Source: Doryteuthis pealeii (Eukaryota; Mollusca; Cephalopoda; Myopsida; Loliginidae). Taken from it: a DNA stretch of 64,000 nt. Below are positions 34,106-44,320 of the stretch, piece after piece. The stretch spans positions 18,600,204-18,664,203 of the forward strand of contig CM042145.1 of the NCBI GenBank assembly GCA_023376005.1. Direction: 5' to 3'. The notes beneath the pieces are model-generated. The model made no database searches, was not told the origin of the DNA, and saw nothing but the letters and a program-made list of their open reading frames with translations. The translations under genes and the position numbers were made by a program. Every line of letters starts with the position of its first letter. The first letter of the stretch is position 1.

Positions 34106-34336
34106 TACATATTTACCCCCCCCCCCGCATGAATAGGATGTGGCACAAGGTCAATTTCTTAAGCGGAGTTTAACAGTTTCAGAGTTTTCCTTCTTGACTG
34201 GTTGCCTAAGCAAGGTTAGAGTCCAGTCTGCCCTACTATTTACCCATTGATGGAGGGAAAATAGTTGGATTCGTACTTTTCCCAAGGGTATTAACGCTAT
34301 GTGAAATGCAAGCACCTTTGTTCAGGATTTGGACTC
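34106..34336 (-). mobile_element. SINE family B, head-truncated
   Basis: Reverse copy from tail 1 to the B-box region (caggatttggactcc). A likely target duplication tgaatgctata-cat flanks it (about 34097 and 34339). Confidence 0.85.
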
Positions 34337-34365
34337 CTGAATGCTATATGCATGCTAATAAAAAA

Positions 34366-34655
34366 GCGCGTGGTGTAATGGTTAAAGTCATGGGAAATAT
34401 GGATACGTTGCTCCGAGTTCTAATCCTGAACGTGGTAATTGAATTTCACTTAGCGCTAATATCCTTGGGAAAGGTATAAATCCGACTCTTCCTCCAGCTA
34501 TGGGTAAATAGTAGGGCAGACTGGACTTTTTAACCTTGGTTAGGCAACCGGTCTATGAGAAGGAAAACTCTGAATTCAAACCTGTTAAACTCCGCTTAAA
34601 AAATTGACCCCGTGTCGCATCCTACTCGTGCGGAGGGGTTGGTAAATATATATAT
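34366..34655 (+). mobile_element. SINE family B
   Basis: Complete copy from gcgcgtggtgtaatggttaa to ggaggggttggtaaatata. It is flanked by near-identical tgcatgctaat/tgcatactaat. It forms an inverted pair with the preceding copy, about 30 bases apart. Confidence 0.9.
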
Positions 34656-34677
34656 GCATACTAATCATTTCTTTAGC

Positions 34678-34735
34678 TTAGAAATATGGGGTACTCAGTA
34701 AGATTCGAACTTGCTAACCATTACACCATGCGAGG
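34678..34735 (-). mobile_element. tRNA-like SINE head, family D
   Basis: The complement reads gcatggtgtaatggttagca and agttcgaatcttactgagta-ccccatatttc, a compact A-box and B-box pair. Confidence 0.6.
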
Positions 34736-35599
34736 CACCCCACCCTTAGGAATGTGTCATTTTGAGCCTTCCCAACATGCGATAAAAACATATTAAACAT
34801 TAAATGCACTATAGCCTACACCTAGAGTAGTTTTTTTTAAGGGTCGAAATAAGTTTAAAATTAGAATTTTAAATTCATAATTTAAAATCTGATATTTTGT
34901 ACTTTTATACATGGAATTATTCTGGGCTCTTTGCGAGGGAGGTGTGAAGGAACCCCTGAAAATCACTTGCCCCCTATGAAACAGACGTGAATAAATTTTT
35001 GTGTGCTAATTCTTACATCATAAACCAATTTACCCCCACCCTGCCGGCTTAATGGATGACCCCATCACTCGCAATACTCTGGCGATGCACCTAAAACATT
35101 TTCACCATGTCGGAGGAGAAAATAGCATAATAAAGAAAACAAGGCTGAAACATTTGCTCCATTTGTCTGTAACCAAAACTACGTCACTGCTTACGTCACA
35201 ATACCAAAAGTCATCAATACATAGAATAAAGAACAACTCTGTAATCAGTTTAAAATTTTTTTTTTTTTTTTTTTACTCTCGCCCGTTTTTCAGTAACAAG
35301 AGGTTAACTAATTTTTTTTTTACAAATAAATAAATACCTACGATTTTGTGTAAGATTTATGTGTAAAATATTATTCAAAATAATTATTTAATTAATAATC
35401 AATAGATACAATATTTTAAGTTTCCATTTCAAATTGTTTTACATTTTTTACTCCATTAATATATTTGATGATTTTTCTTACTTGTCATATAAACCTTCTA
35501 ACATTGAATTTTTAACTCCCACTCCACTCAGGCAATATCTTACAAAAATCAATATTTACACCGCCCGGAGGGTATTTTCTTTTTGCTTGTGTATCTAAT
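34736..35599. other. No gene seen
   Basis: AT-rich. A 93-codon plus frame at 35052-35333 ends in T- and A-runs and shows no domain. Confidence 0.4.
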
Positions 35600-35920
35600 G
35601 GTAATTATACAGTGATTAAAAAAATGTTATCATCCTTATGGGAAGTATTTTTATAATATAATTTCAAAGTCTCCAGATGTTCACCATCCCTGTCAACATA
35701 TTCTTGGAATCTCCCACAGCTAATAAAAAAAAAACCGTTTATATTTCTATGAGAGTATCTTTATTAATAAAAACTGAACTGATATTACGGAGACCACTTG
35801 GGGAAAATTCCAATAATGTATTAACAGGGATGGTGAACAAGTGGAGACTTTAAAGTCCTGATGAATCATAGAGGAACTTCCTTTTAACATTTTTTGAAAC
35901 ACAATATTGTCTTTTTTTTT
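35600..35920. mobile_element. Fold-back element
   Basis: ttcaaagtctccagatgttc-accatccctgt (35663-35694) is mirrored by acagggatggtgaacaagtg-gagactttaaag (35824-35855). Weaker mirrored similarity extends outward to about 35610 and 35910. Confidence 0.65.
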
Positions 35921-35929
35921 GCAGCCCTG

Positions 35930-36168
35930 GATCTTTACAAGTTAATAGCATCGATCCCAGGGGGCCATCCCCCCAGGCAACACCTGCCCCCTCGATTTAA
36001 AGGGGCAGGGCTGGTTTATTGCCAGTGCCTGAGGCGCCCCCCTTGAGGGGGAATGCCGACGGGATCGACGCAATTTTTTGCCACTCCACGAGCTTCGGCC
36101 GTGGGTGGTCCCACGTTAATAGGGACTTTGTGCCTGACCCGTACATGTGGGGTACGCGGTAAATAAAA
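35930..36168 (+). mobile_element. SINE-like family C
   Basis: gcatcgatcccagggggcca, ctcgatttaaaggggcaggg, gggggaatgccgacgggatc, and a 3' block diverged to gactttgtgcctgacccg, ending ggtaaataa. Confidence 0.85.
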
Positions 36169-36618
36169 GACCCTCTAAGATATATAACAGGCCTATCCAC
36201 TGAACTCCAACTCACGTGTGACAACAGTATAAGTAGGCCCAAGGAAGAAGGCGCCGGCCGATTCATTACCTTCTAAATGTCCGCGAGTTCACCGAAGTGT
36301 TTTTAAATATTCAACGACTTTTTCTTTTAAATATTCAATTAATTAATTTTATTTTATAAACAAAAATGCCTTTTTAAGTATTTGGTCCCTTTTTTAATGG
36401 AATTTATATAGATGCCACACAGTTTAGTGTTTGTTTTTTCGTTTACAAAAGAGAAAGAATTATATGAAAAATGGATCTATACTATGAAGACAAAACTTGT
36501 AAAAAAATAGGTAAGTTATTTTTTTGTATTAAAACTAAGTAAATTTGATTGAAACTTTAATAATTAAAATATTTTCAAGTCTTTGTAATTCACAAAATCG
36601 TGTTTAAGATAATGAACG
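36169..36618. other. No gene seen
   Basis: AT-rich leader to the palindrome cluster. Confidence 0.4.
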
Positions 36619-37004
36619 CGCTGTCTTATAAATATAAAATGTTTTTACATTTATAAGACAGCGTGTTTAAAACTCATATTTAAAAAATAAACTTAGTTTA
36701 TTTTTTAAATGAATTAATATCGAGAATTTCTTTATAGTTTATTAAACTATAAAGAAATTCTCGATATTAATTCATTAAATTCCTAAAGAAATATTTTTTA
36801 TAAACATAAAAAAATAATTCTGATATTCATAACAATATTTTTGAATAGTTTTATTCATAAATAAATGAGTCTTTAAAATAAAATTGACCCCAATTGTTTT
36901 GATTACTCTTAAAAGCGAGAAAATTAATATTTGTCTGATGTCTAATAAGCACAGGTTATTTTTTTATTATTTGAATGAATTTATATCGATAAATTCATTC
37001 AAAT
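36619..37004. repeat. Cluster of perfect palindromes
   Basis: Four near-perfect hairpins occur within 390 bases: 36619-36663 (cgctgtcttataaat arms), 36680-36708 (ttaaaaaataaac arms), 36708-36776 (aatgaattaatatcgagaat arms of ~33 bases with almost no loop) and 36969-37004 (atttgaatgaattta arms). The ORF content is negligible. Confidence 0.85.
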
Positions 37005-37028
37005 AAGAAAGGGATATTATTGTTATTG

Positions 37029-37520
37029 TGCTAAACTTGCAAATTGTCGTCAAAATTAAAACAGAAAATTTTGACGACGATTTGCAACACATCAAACTAA
37101 ATTTTGAAATTAAAATTAGTTTTAAAAATCCGATTCAAAATACTTGACTTTTTTTTTTTGTAATTGTTTTCATTTATTCAACGAATCTTGAAATATTTTC
37201 TGAACTAAAATATTTATGTGCAGTTTAGAAAATAAAATAACTATTAACCCCAGAACCTGACTTACCAAAAATAAAGTCAAGTAGGAAAAAAAAAAATAAT
37301 AACGATGAAATAAAAAAAGTAAATAAATAAATTGAAAAAAATAGAAAAGATTTTTTTTTATTTATGAATAAAACAATTACTAACCTGACTTACCAAAAAA
37401 AAGGTCAAGTATTTTGAATTGGATTTTTTAGATTTTAATTTCAAAATTTAGTTTGATTTGTTGCAAATCGTCCTCAAAATTTTCTGTTTTAATTTTGACG
37501 ACGATTTGCAAGTTTGCCTA
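37029..37520. mobile_element. Fold-back element with hairpins in its arms
   Basis: The left arm (37029-37150) and right arm (37395-37520) are inverted copies: acttgcaaattgtcgtcaaa through ttcaaaatacttgac. Each arm also contains its own palindrome (gcaaatcgtcgtcaaaattt-type with tttctgtttt centre). Confidence 0.85.
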
Positions 37521-37599
37521 TTATTATTATTATTATTATTATTATCATCATCATCATCATTATTATTATTACTACTATTATTATTATTATTATTACTAC

Positions 37600-37635
<36 letters not shown>
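37518..37635. repeat. (ATT)n microsatellite
   Basis: Trinucleotide run with ATC and ACT interruptions. It creates long artificial poly-Leu/Tyr frames. Confidence 0.95.
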
Positions 37636-37636
37636 A

Positions 37637-38468
37637 ATTAATGAAATCGGAAATAAAAAGTGCAAAAAAATGTCATAATATTAATATTTGAAAACTTTTT
37701 TTTACTTTTATAATTGGTATGTACTATATTCTATTAAATTGTCAACAAAAAAAAATTTTTTTTTAAGAAATTAATTTTTACGAGATTTTCAATCTTTTGT
37801 GTGATTAAATATTTTTATTTTCTGCGTGAAATAAATTAAATTTTTTTTTTTCCTGTGTCAAAAAATCGAATTTTTCACGGATATTTAAAAATATGAATTT
37901 TATAATTCAGGTGCACTAAACATTGGTCCGATACGAGCTCGATTAATATTTTTAAAAGAATTTGTAATTTTTATTGTTGAATAGTAATGTGTGATCCTTA
38001 GAATGTACGGAAGAGCATTGCTGACATTTGTTTTACAAAGAGACGAGACGCTTCTAAGTAACCAAAGTTTGTTCCTGTTAGGCTGACAGTGTTAGCGTGA
38101 AAAAAATTATTTTATTTAACTTTTTTCAATAATTAAAATAAAAAGTAAGTATAATAGATTATTTTATCAGTTTTTCTCTGAGAAAAAATATTCAAATTTT
38201 CATTCCATACTTTTACGAGTTAATTGTAAAAGGGAAATAATTAGTAACTTTTCTGTCTATATTACGGTCTGAAAATTACCCTTTCGCATGTAATACGGGC
38301 AGGTTTGTTTATTTTTTAAGATAACGATGTAATTTTTCCCAATCGGATAATTTGATCTTTGAATTAACTATTTTTCTTTGTAACAACCCTGTACGATCTT
38401 TTTTTACGAGATTTTTTATAAACAAAGTTCGGAAATATCTATTTCCGTTTTATTCAAGATGGCATAAA
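37637..38468 (+). repeat. Left arm of ~6.7-kb inverted repeat
   Basis: Matches 43497-44320 in inverted orientation. The outer block (37637-38035: aataaaaagtgc, atgtcataatattaatattt, tactatattctattaaattg, ttttattgttgaatagtaat) and the inner block (38270-38468: ataacgatgtaatttttccc, aatcggataatttgatcttt) are well conserved. The middle is not. It may be a long TIR of the element holding the P-type transposase remnant. Confidence 0.8.
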
Positions 38469-38484
38469 CGGTTTGGTGGTACCT

Positions 38485-38493
38485 ATATTACTA

Positions 38494-38524
<31 letters not shown>

Positions 38525-39115
38525 TATTATTATTACTATTACTATTATTATTATTATTATTATCGTTTTGTTGTTGTTATTATTATTGTTATTGTTAACA
38601 TTATTATTATTGTTATCTTTATTATCATCATTATTATTATTATAGAATAATTCTGATAATAGTAATAGTAGCAATAATAGTAATAAGATAATTATAATAA
38701 AAGTAATATTAAGATTATTATAATAATAGTAGTAATAATAATAATGATTCTAATAATAATAATAATGATTCTAATAATAATAATAATGATTCTAATAATA
38801 ATTATAATAATAAGGAAATGATTCTAATAATAATAATAATGATTCTAATAATAATTATAATAATAAGGAAATCATTCTAATAGTAATAATAATGATTCTA
38901 ATAATAATGAAAATGAAAAAATTCTAATTCCAATAATAATAATAATGATTCTAATAATAATGAAATAATTCTAATAATAATAATAGTAATAATAATGATT
39001 CTAATAGTAATAATAATGATTCTAATAGCAATAATAATGCTTCTAATAATAATGAAATTATTCTAATAATAATAGTAATAATAATGATTCTAATAACAAT
39101 AAAAATGAAATAAAT
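38485..39115. repeat. (ATT)n and 'aatgattctaat' minisatellite
   Basis: ATT/GTT steps to about 38645, then repeated units aataataatgattctaataa with a higher-order variant ending ttataataataaggaaat. The encoded poly-Asn/Ile frames are artefacts. Confidence 0.9.
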
Positions 39116-39169
39116 TCTTATAAAAAAAAAGCTTTTCATTGTATATCCACACGCATTTGTTATGTCTCA

Positions 39170-39978
39170 GCCTCTTTTCTTCTTATTCGACTACATATAT
39201 TAAAATACATTAAAAACAATTGGCTTAGTCAAAAAGATGCTACTAAATGCATGCTGTTTCCAAAATGTTGTCAAAATGGAAATCATGAATTAAATAGTAT
39301 CCAAAGTGCCCCATTTTGTTACAATACAGAAACTTCATGCCCTGGAATCTCTGTCAATTTTGAAATATTGTTATAAATTGATCTCAGAAGCTCTTTCTCC
39401 TACTAGTCTTGAAAGGCTTGTTAATTTAGTTCTGCAAATTTTCAATGAGTACACTATTCAGGGATGATTGACATTAGGAAAACAGGAATGTTTGCCTAAT
39501 TTTGCAGAAGTTGCAGAATATATAAACATATTTTATATTTGTAGACAATAATGAATGTAAAAACACCATATAAAGGTTGTCGGCTTAGACATAAATACTG
39601 TAATTCACTTAGAGTAAATGAAGAAAGTTTTAGATTTCTCTCTGTATTCTGTGACTGGTTAGAATCTTGGAATAGCATTTCTAGAAAAAATGGCAAATTA
39701 ACAAGGAAATTTTCACTGCTTTGCATCATACAACCTATGCATTTCTAGAACTGACTAAGTATTGCATGGAAGAATTGGAAATGCTATCCATATTACCTGG
39801 CAAATTTCAAACTGATCACATTGAGGCAAGGTTTGGTCAATATTGGCGACTTAGTGGTGATCAGTATAATATCTCAATATGGCAAGTGCTTGAGTGTGAA
39901 CAAAAAATTAGAATGCTATCAGTTTTAAAATTGAGCTTACCATTTAATCAACAATATTTATTCACCATTTACTTGTAA
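39170..39978 (+). pseudogene. P-element/THAP9-type transposase C-terminus
   Basis: In shifting plus frames: KYIKNNWLSQKDATKCMLFP (about 39203-39262), then SEALSPTSLERLVNLVLQIF-NEYTIQG (39386-39466), NVKTPYKGCRL and FRFLSVFCDWLESW with NGKLT (39553-39705). After a shift near 39722 come PGKFQTDHIEARFGQYWRLS and ISIWQVLECEQKIRML (about 39793-39921). The order (K-x-I-x-N-N-W, P-x-S-L-E-R-x-x-x-N-L, N-V-x-T-P-x-K-G, N-G-K-L, F-Q-T-D-x-x-E-x-R-F-G, L-S-G) is the signature of the RNase-H-like and C-terminal part of P-superfamily transposases. The DNA-binding THAP N-terminus is not found. Stops and frameshifts show it is dead. It lies between the two ~830-bp inverted arms. Confidence 0.88.
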
Positions 39979-40555
39979 TTTGTTTATCAGTTTATCTAAT
40001 AATTGATTGTTCTTTTATTCATAATTTAGTTGTTCCTGTAATCACTTGATAATTACAACATTGTAAATTTACAGAATAATCATTAAAATTGAAAAAAAAA
40101 GCAAGTCAAAACAATGCTGATTATAATTTATCTAAACTTTATCAAATTTATATTTAATATATTTATTTACATTTATTGTAATTTGTTTATCTGTTTATCT
40201 AATAATTGATTGTTCATTTATTCATAATTCAGTTTAGTTTTTTTAAATTAAAATAAAAAAAAAAAACATGTAAATCAAAACAATACTGATTATCATTTAT
40301 AAAAGATTGTTTTCAATTTAAAAAAAATAATAATATCAACGAATTTCAGTTATTAAAGTTTAATGTAACGGTATGTGTTTTTTTGTGTACCTCAACGCTA
40401 CCTTTACAGGTTTTTTAAAAGTAAAATAAAAAGCATGCAAATCAAAACAATGTTTGTTATAATTTATAAAAATTGTTTTCAAATTTGAAATAAATAAAAT
40501 TATGAACGAATTTCAGTTATTAAAGTTTAATGAAACGTAACATATTGTTTTGTTT
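39979..40555. repeat. Diverged tandem repeats
   Basis: gtaatttgtttatc-gtttat, ctaataattgattgttc recur at 39976 and 40179. A second module (caaaacaat-ctgattat-atttat...acgaatttcagttattaaag) recurs at 40108, 40276 and 40443. Two or three decayed units of 165-230 bases. Confidence 0.7.
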
Positions 40556-40666
40556 ATTTACTGTCTTTACGAGTTTGACAACGATATCTATTTCGAAGGC
40601 TCGAAGAAGGCCTACTTTTGTGACGTCACACATCCAATGAACAGGCCTGATATCTTAGAGGGCATT

Positions 40667-41050
40667 GGTTCCGGCCCCCTGCCTTAAAAAAAAAGCTAGG
40701 CGGTGATAGCTGAAAAAACAACCCCACCTACGAATGAAGTCCCTAGCCGAAGCGGTGTCTGCTGAAAAGACAACCAGCGCTTAAGGCGTTTTTCCCGAAA
40801 AGTTAATCCGATATTTTTTCCCACTTTTTTTTCGACAAGTAAAGGTAAATATCTTAACCCTACCCCTCATTTAAAATATTTCAAGGGGGGAGGGTAAATA
40901 TTTACATTTACTTGTCGATAAAAATATGGCTTAAGTGCTGGTTGTTTTTTTTTTTTAGCAGACATCGCTAGGGACTTCATTCGTAGGTAGGGTTGTTTTT
41001 TCAGCTATCACCGCCCGCCTAGCGTTTTTTTTAAGGCAGGAGGCCGGGAC
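40667..41050. mobile_element. Fold-back MITE of ~385 bp
   Basis: Left ggttccggccccctgcctta through gacaaccagcgcttaag is mirrored by right cttaagtgctggttg through taaggcaggaggccgggac. A second inner mirrored pair flanks the centre (cgacaagtaaaggtaaatat / atatttacatttacttgtcg). Confidence 0.85.
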
Positions 41051-41224
41051 GCAATTCTGCGAATAAAAGACTAAAAGTTGATGATTATTCTTAGACAATA
41101 ATATCACCCATTAATCACAACAGATATCGTTTTGTCTCTTCTGAACTTTGGTGCCTGTTATTTGACAGAAAGCTCTTCAGCAACCCTAGAACTGTGACTG
41201 CTGTTGTTTACTAAGCTTTGCTTA

Positions 41225-41705
41225 ATTCGGCACACAATCTTTACATTGCTTACAGTACCTGCTGTTACTATATAGTCTCCCCTATCCAAGCACTGTACAG
41301 TAGGGTAGGTCGATTTTTCACTTTTTAAAAGATATCAAATTGTCCATCCATGCGAAAGTTGTGTGTTAGTATACTAAATACTGATACCAAAAATTAGATC
41401 TGTTACTTGCACCATTGTTTGAAGAAATAGCATCAAAGATCGTTTACTAAAATGCACTAAAAATCATCATTTTCGCAAAATTTAGCCTTTAGAAAACGAG
41501 GATTTTTAGTGCAATTTAGTAGACGAACTTTGATGCTAATTCCTCAAACAATGGTGCAAGTAAAATATATAATTTTGGTATCAGTATTCAGTATACTAAC
41601 ACACAACTTTCGCGTAGATGGACAATTTGATATTTTTTTTAAAGTGAAAAATCGACCTACCCTACTGTACAAGCTCATCAATGCTTAACTTCGATAACTA
41701 GCATT
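41225..41705 (-). mobile_element. 5S-rRNA-derived SINE, split by fold-back
   Basis: On the minus strand 41670-41705 gives gttatcgaagttaagcattg-atgagctt (5S internal region). 41268-41297 gives cagtgcttggatagggga-gac (5S 3' region), then the body tatatagtaacagcaggtac-tgtaagcaatg. The intervening ~370 bases are the palindromic insert at 41298-41667. Confidence 0.7.
41298..41667. mobile_element. Palindromic MITE with TA duplication
   Basis: Ends cagtagggtaggtcgatttt and aaaatcgacctaccctactg are perfect inverted repeats flanked by TA on both sides (41296-41297, 41668-41669). The arms extend ~170 bases with few mismatches to a centre near 41485. CAGT termini with a TA target suggest a Tc1/mariner-type origin (inference). 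Confidence 0.85.
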
Positions 41706-42057
41706 AGTAAGTATTGTCTTTAATTATCTACTTTCCCTTTGGACCCTCCATTAATAGTAAAAATTAATAAATCAATATTTTGGACAGTGGTGCCTTGCTT
41801 GGAGTATTTAACCTTGTTTCACTTCTACATTTTTTTCTTTTTGTAGTTAAACAAAAAACTAGAATGTTTTAGAAATCTTAGGCATTTTTTTTTGTGATAA
41901 GAAAAAAATCAATACGTTAAACATGAATAGTTCGTCTCTTGGTAGCTGCTAAGTGTGTATTGTTGGTGTGTAGGTGTGTTGCCGCACATGAGAACTAAAT
42001 ATTGATAATTTCACTTTCTCTCCAGAGAGATGGTGTTTTTGCCTTTATTGGATTAGT

Positions 42058-42315
42058 GTACAAGGTGTGTCAAAAAAGTATCGAGATTTGTTTTGTACTT
42101 TTTGACACACCTTGTATTCTGAAAAAAAAAAGAAGAAAGTTCCATTCATTCTTCATTTCTATCTTGGTAAATACAGCTTTAAACATAGTGCTTTTTTGAC
42201 ACACCTTGTATTCTGAAAAAAAATTATTAATAAATTGGACGTTATTTTTCTCTCCATTATACAAGGTGTGTCAAAAAGTACAAAAAATCTCGATACTTTT
42301 TTGACACACCTTGTA
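42058..42315. mobile_element. M2 mariner-like MITE
   Basis: Facing TIR pairs form ~55-base palindromes at both ends (42060-42113, 42262-42313: acaaggtgtgtcaaaaaagt). The inner block (ccattcattcttcatttcta, tacagctttaaac) lies between them. Confidence 0.85.
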
Positions 42316-42539
42316 TATATATTTTAATTGTATTCATTACCCCCCCAAAAAAAACAAACAAACAAACAACCCCCCCAAAAACAACAACAAAAAAAAAAAA
42401 AAAAAAAAAAAAAACACAAAAACAAACAATATTGTAGACTTTGTGATATACAGTAATAATACAGACTTGCAATTCTTCTGGTATGAAGAATAAACAGAAA
42501 ATTAAAACGGTCTACTACATAACGTTTCATGCTAATGCA

Positions 42540-42732
42540 CTTGTGAAAGACATGAATCCATCACTTCTCTCCCTAGCTAAGGATAAATGATAGGACATAT
42601 TGGGTTCTTTAGCCTTAGTAAGGCAACCAGTTTAGAATACCGAAAAATCTCAATTCAAACCAGCAGTACTCAGCTTAAAAATTGACCATGTGTCACATCC
42701 TACCCGTGGCGGAGGGGTTGGGTAAATACATA
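42540..42732 (+). mobile_element. SINE family B, 5'-truncated
   Basis: From ttgtgaaagacatgaatcca to tail 1 (aaaattgaccatgtgtcaca, ggaggggttgggtaaata). The head is missing. It is preceded by C- and A-homopolymers (42340-42415). Confidence 0.8.
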
Positions 42733-43496
42733 CTATATATAGTTTCCATATGTATTTTATGAATTCAGACTATTAAACACGCACACAAAATAACCCCCTC
42801 CTCATCCTTTTTTGTGCATAAGTTGTTTCCTCAGGTAGCTACTAATTTTAAGCTTCAGGGAGTATCTGGCCCACCCATCTGTGTGGGTGGGAGGCTATTT
42901 TCATTTTCAATAATGAAAGAAAAAAAAAAGATTGGACAGACTAACGTAACTAATACTAGTTTATTGAAATTAACAATTTTGAATGTTTGAATTTAAAGAA
43001 AAAAATAAATTTCAAAATGAGTAAATCCCGCCTGTCCTTAGGAGGGGTGGTGGTGACAAAAAAGAAGACACAGCTAAGTAGAAATCAATACAGGACAGCG
43101 TCTTATTCATTTTGAATAGAAAGTTGACACGCCCCATTTCAGTAATAATTGCCGTCGACCCCCCCCCATATATGGTGAAGATTGTAAACATCTATTTATA
43201 TCTAATAATTTAGACGGATAATTTTTTTTTTTTACTTTATTACATCGAAAGAAAAATTATTCTTTAATCCCTATTTATGCATTATTATCCTTCTAGAGAT
43301 GAGAAATACCGCACCCCCATTAAACTACAGCTGTCTAGTGTAGGGTAGTGTAGTGTACAATATAATCAGTTTTTTTTGGACATAAAATATTTTTTTAAAT
43401 AAATTGATCAATACTAATGCTGATATTGGTCTTTGGTTAAAAAAATCAAGACATTCGTTTACTCTAGATATAACCAAAATCGGGTCACGTGATCAG
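42733..43496. other. No gene seen
   Basis: Unique-looking AT-rich sequence with a C-run at 43159-43167. Confidence 0.4.
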
Positions 43497-44320
43497 TTTA
43501 GGCCATATTGAATAAACGAAAGTAAATATTTTTGAATTTAAAAAAAAAATCTCGCAAAAAAAAGTAACGATCATACAGAGTTCTTACAAAGAAAAACAGT
43601 TAATTCAAAGATCAAATTATCCGATTGGGAAAAATTACACCGTTATCTTAAGAAATAAATAAAACTGTCCGTTTTACATGCAACAGGGTAATTTTTCTTT
43701 AGAAACAGGGAATGCAAATTTACATATTATCTCTCTTTGACAATTATACATTTAAATGTATGGGTGGATGTATTCGACAGAATTGTTTCCTTGTGCATAT
43801 TCAATAACCTATTATTGGTTTTTTAACGATTTTTGAAAGATTTATTTTTTGTGGTAGATTCAGAATAACTCCAGAATATTTTTTTAGTTGAACTTATAGT
43901 GTAACTGAAGCAAAGAAAAGACAATAAGTATCACAAATATTGTCAGTTTTGCTCTTCCGTATATTATAAAAATCAAACATTACTATTCAACAATAAAAAT
44001 TACAAATTCTTTAAAAAATATTAATATATCGTGGATCGGACACATTTTTAGTTCACCTGAATTCTAAAATCCAGTGTTATATTATATTAAAATATTAGTG
44101 AAAAATTCGATTTGTACACACAAAAAAAGATTTTTAAACATTAAAAAAAAAAATTTATTTAAGCACACAAAAGATTTAAAATCTCTTAAAAATTAATTTA
44201 AAAAAATTTTTTCTTTTTTTTTTCAATTTAATAGAATATAGTACATATAAATTAAAAAAGCAAAAAAAAAAGAAGTTTTCAAATAATAATATTATGACAT
44301 TTGTTAGCACTTTTTATTTC
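43497..44320 (-). repeat. Right arm of ~6.7-kb inverted repeat
   Basis: Inverted partner of 37637-38468. Good pairs include aaagatcaaattatccgatt and catcgtt/ccgttatcttaag (inner block), and caataaaaattacaaattct and caatttaatagaatatagta (outer block). The middle (43700-43915) is unrelated to the left arm's middle. Confidence 0.8.

Noticed and set aside
34366..34435. tRNA gene on the plus strand
   Set aside because: tRNA-like boxes belong to family B and the body and tail follow directly.
37453..37691. Long poly-Tyr/poly-Leu open frames
   Set aside because: They are translations of an (ATT)n microsatellite.
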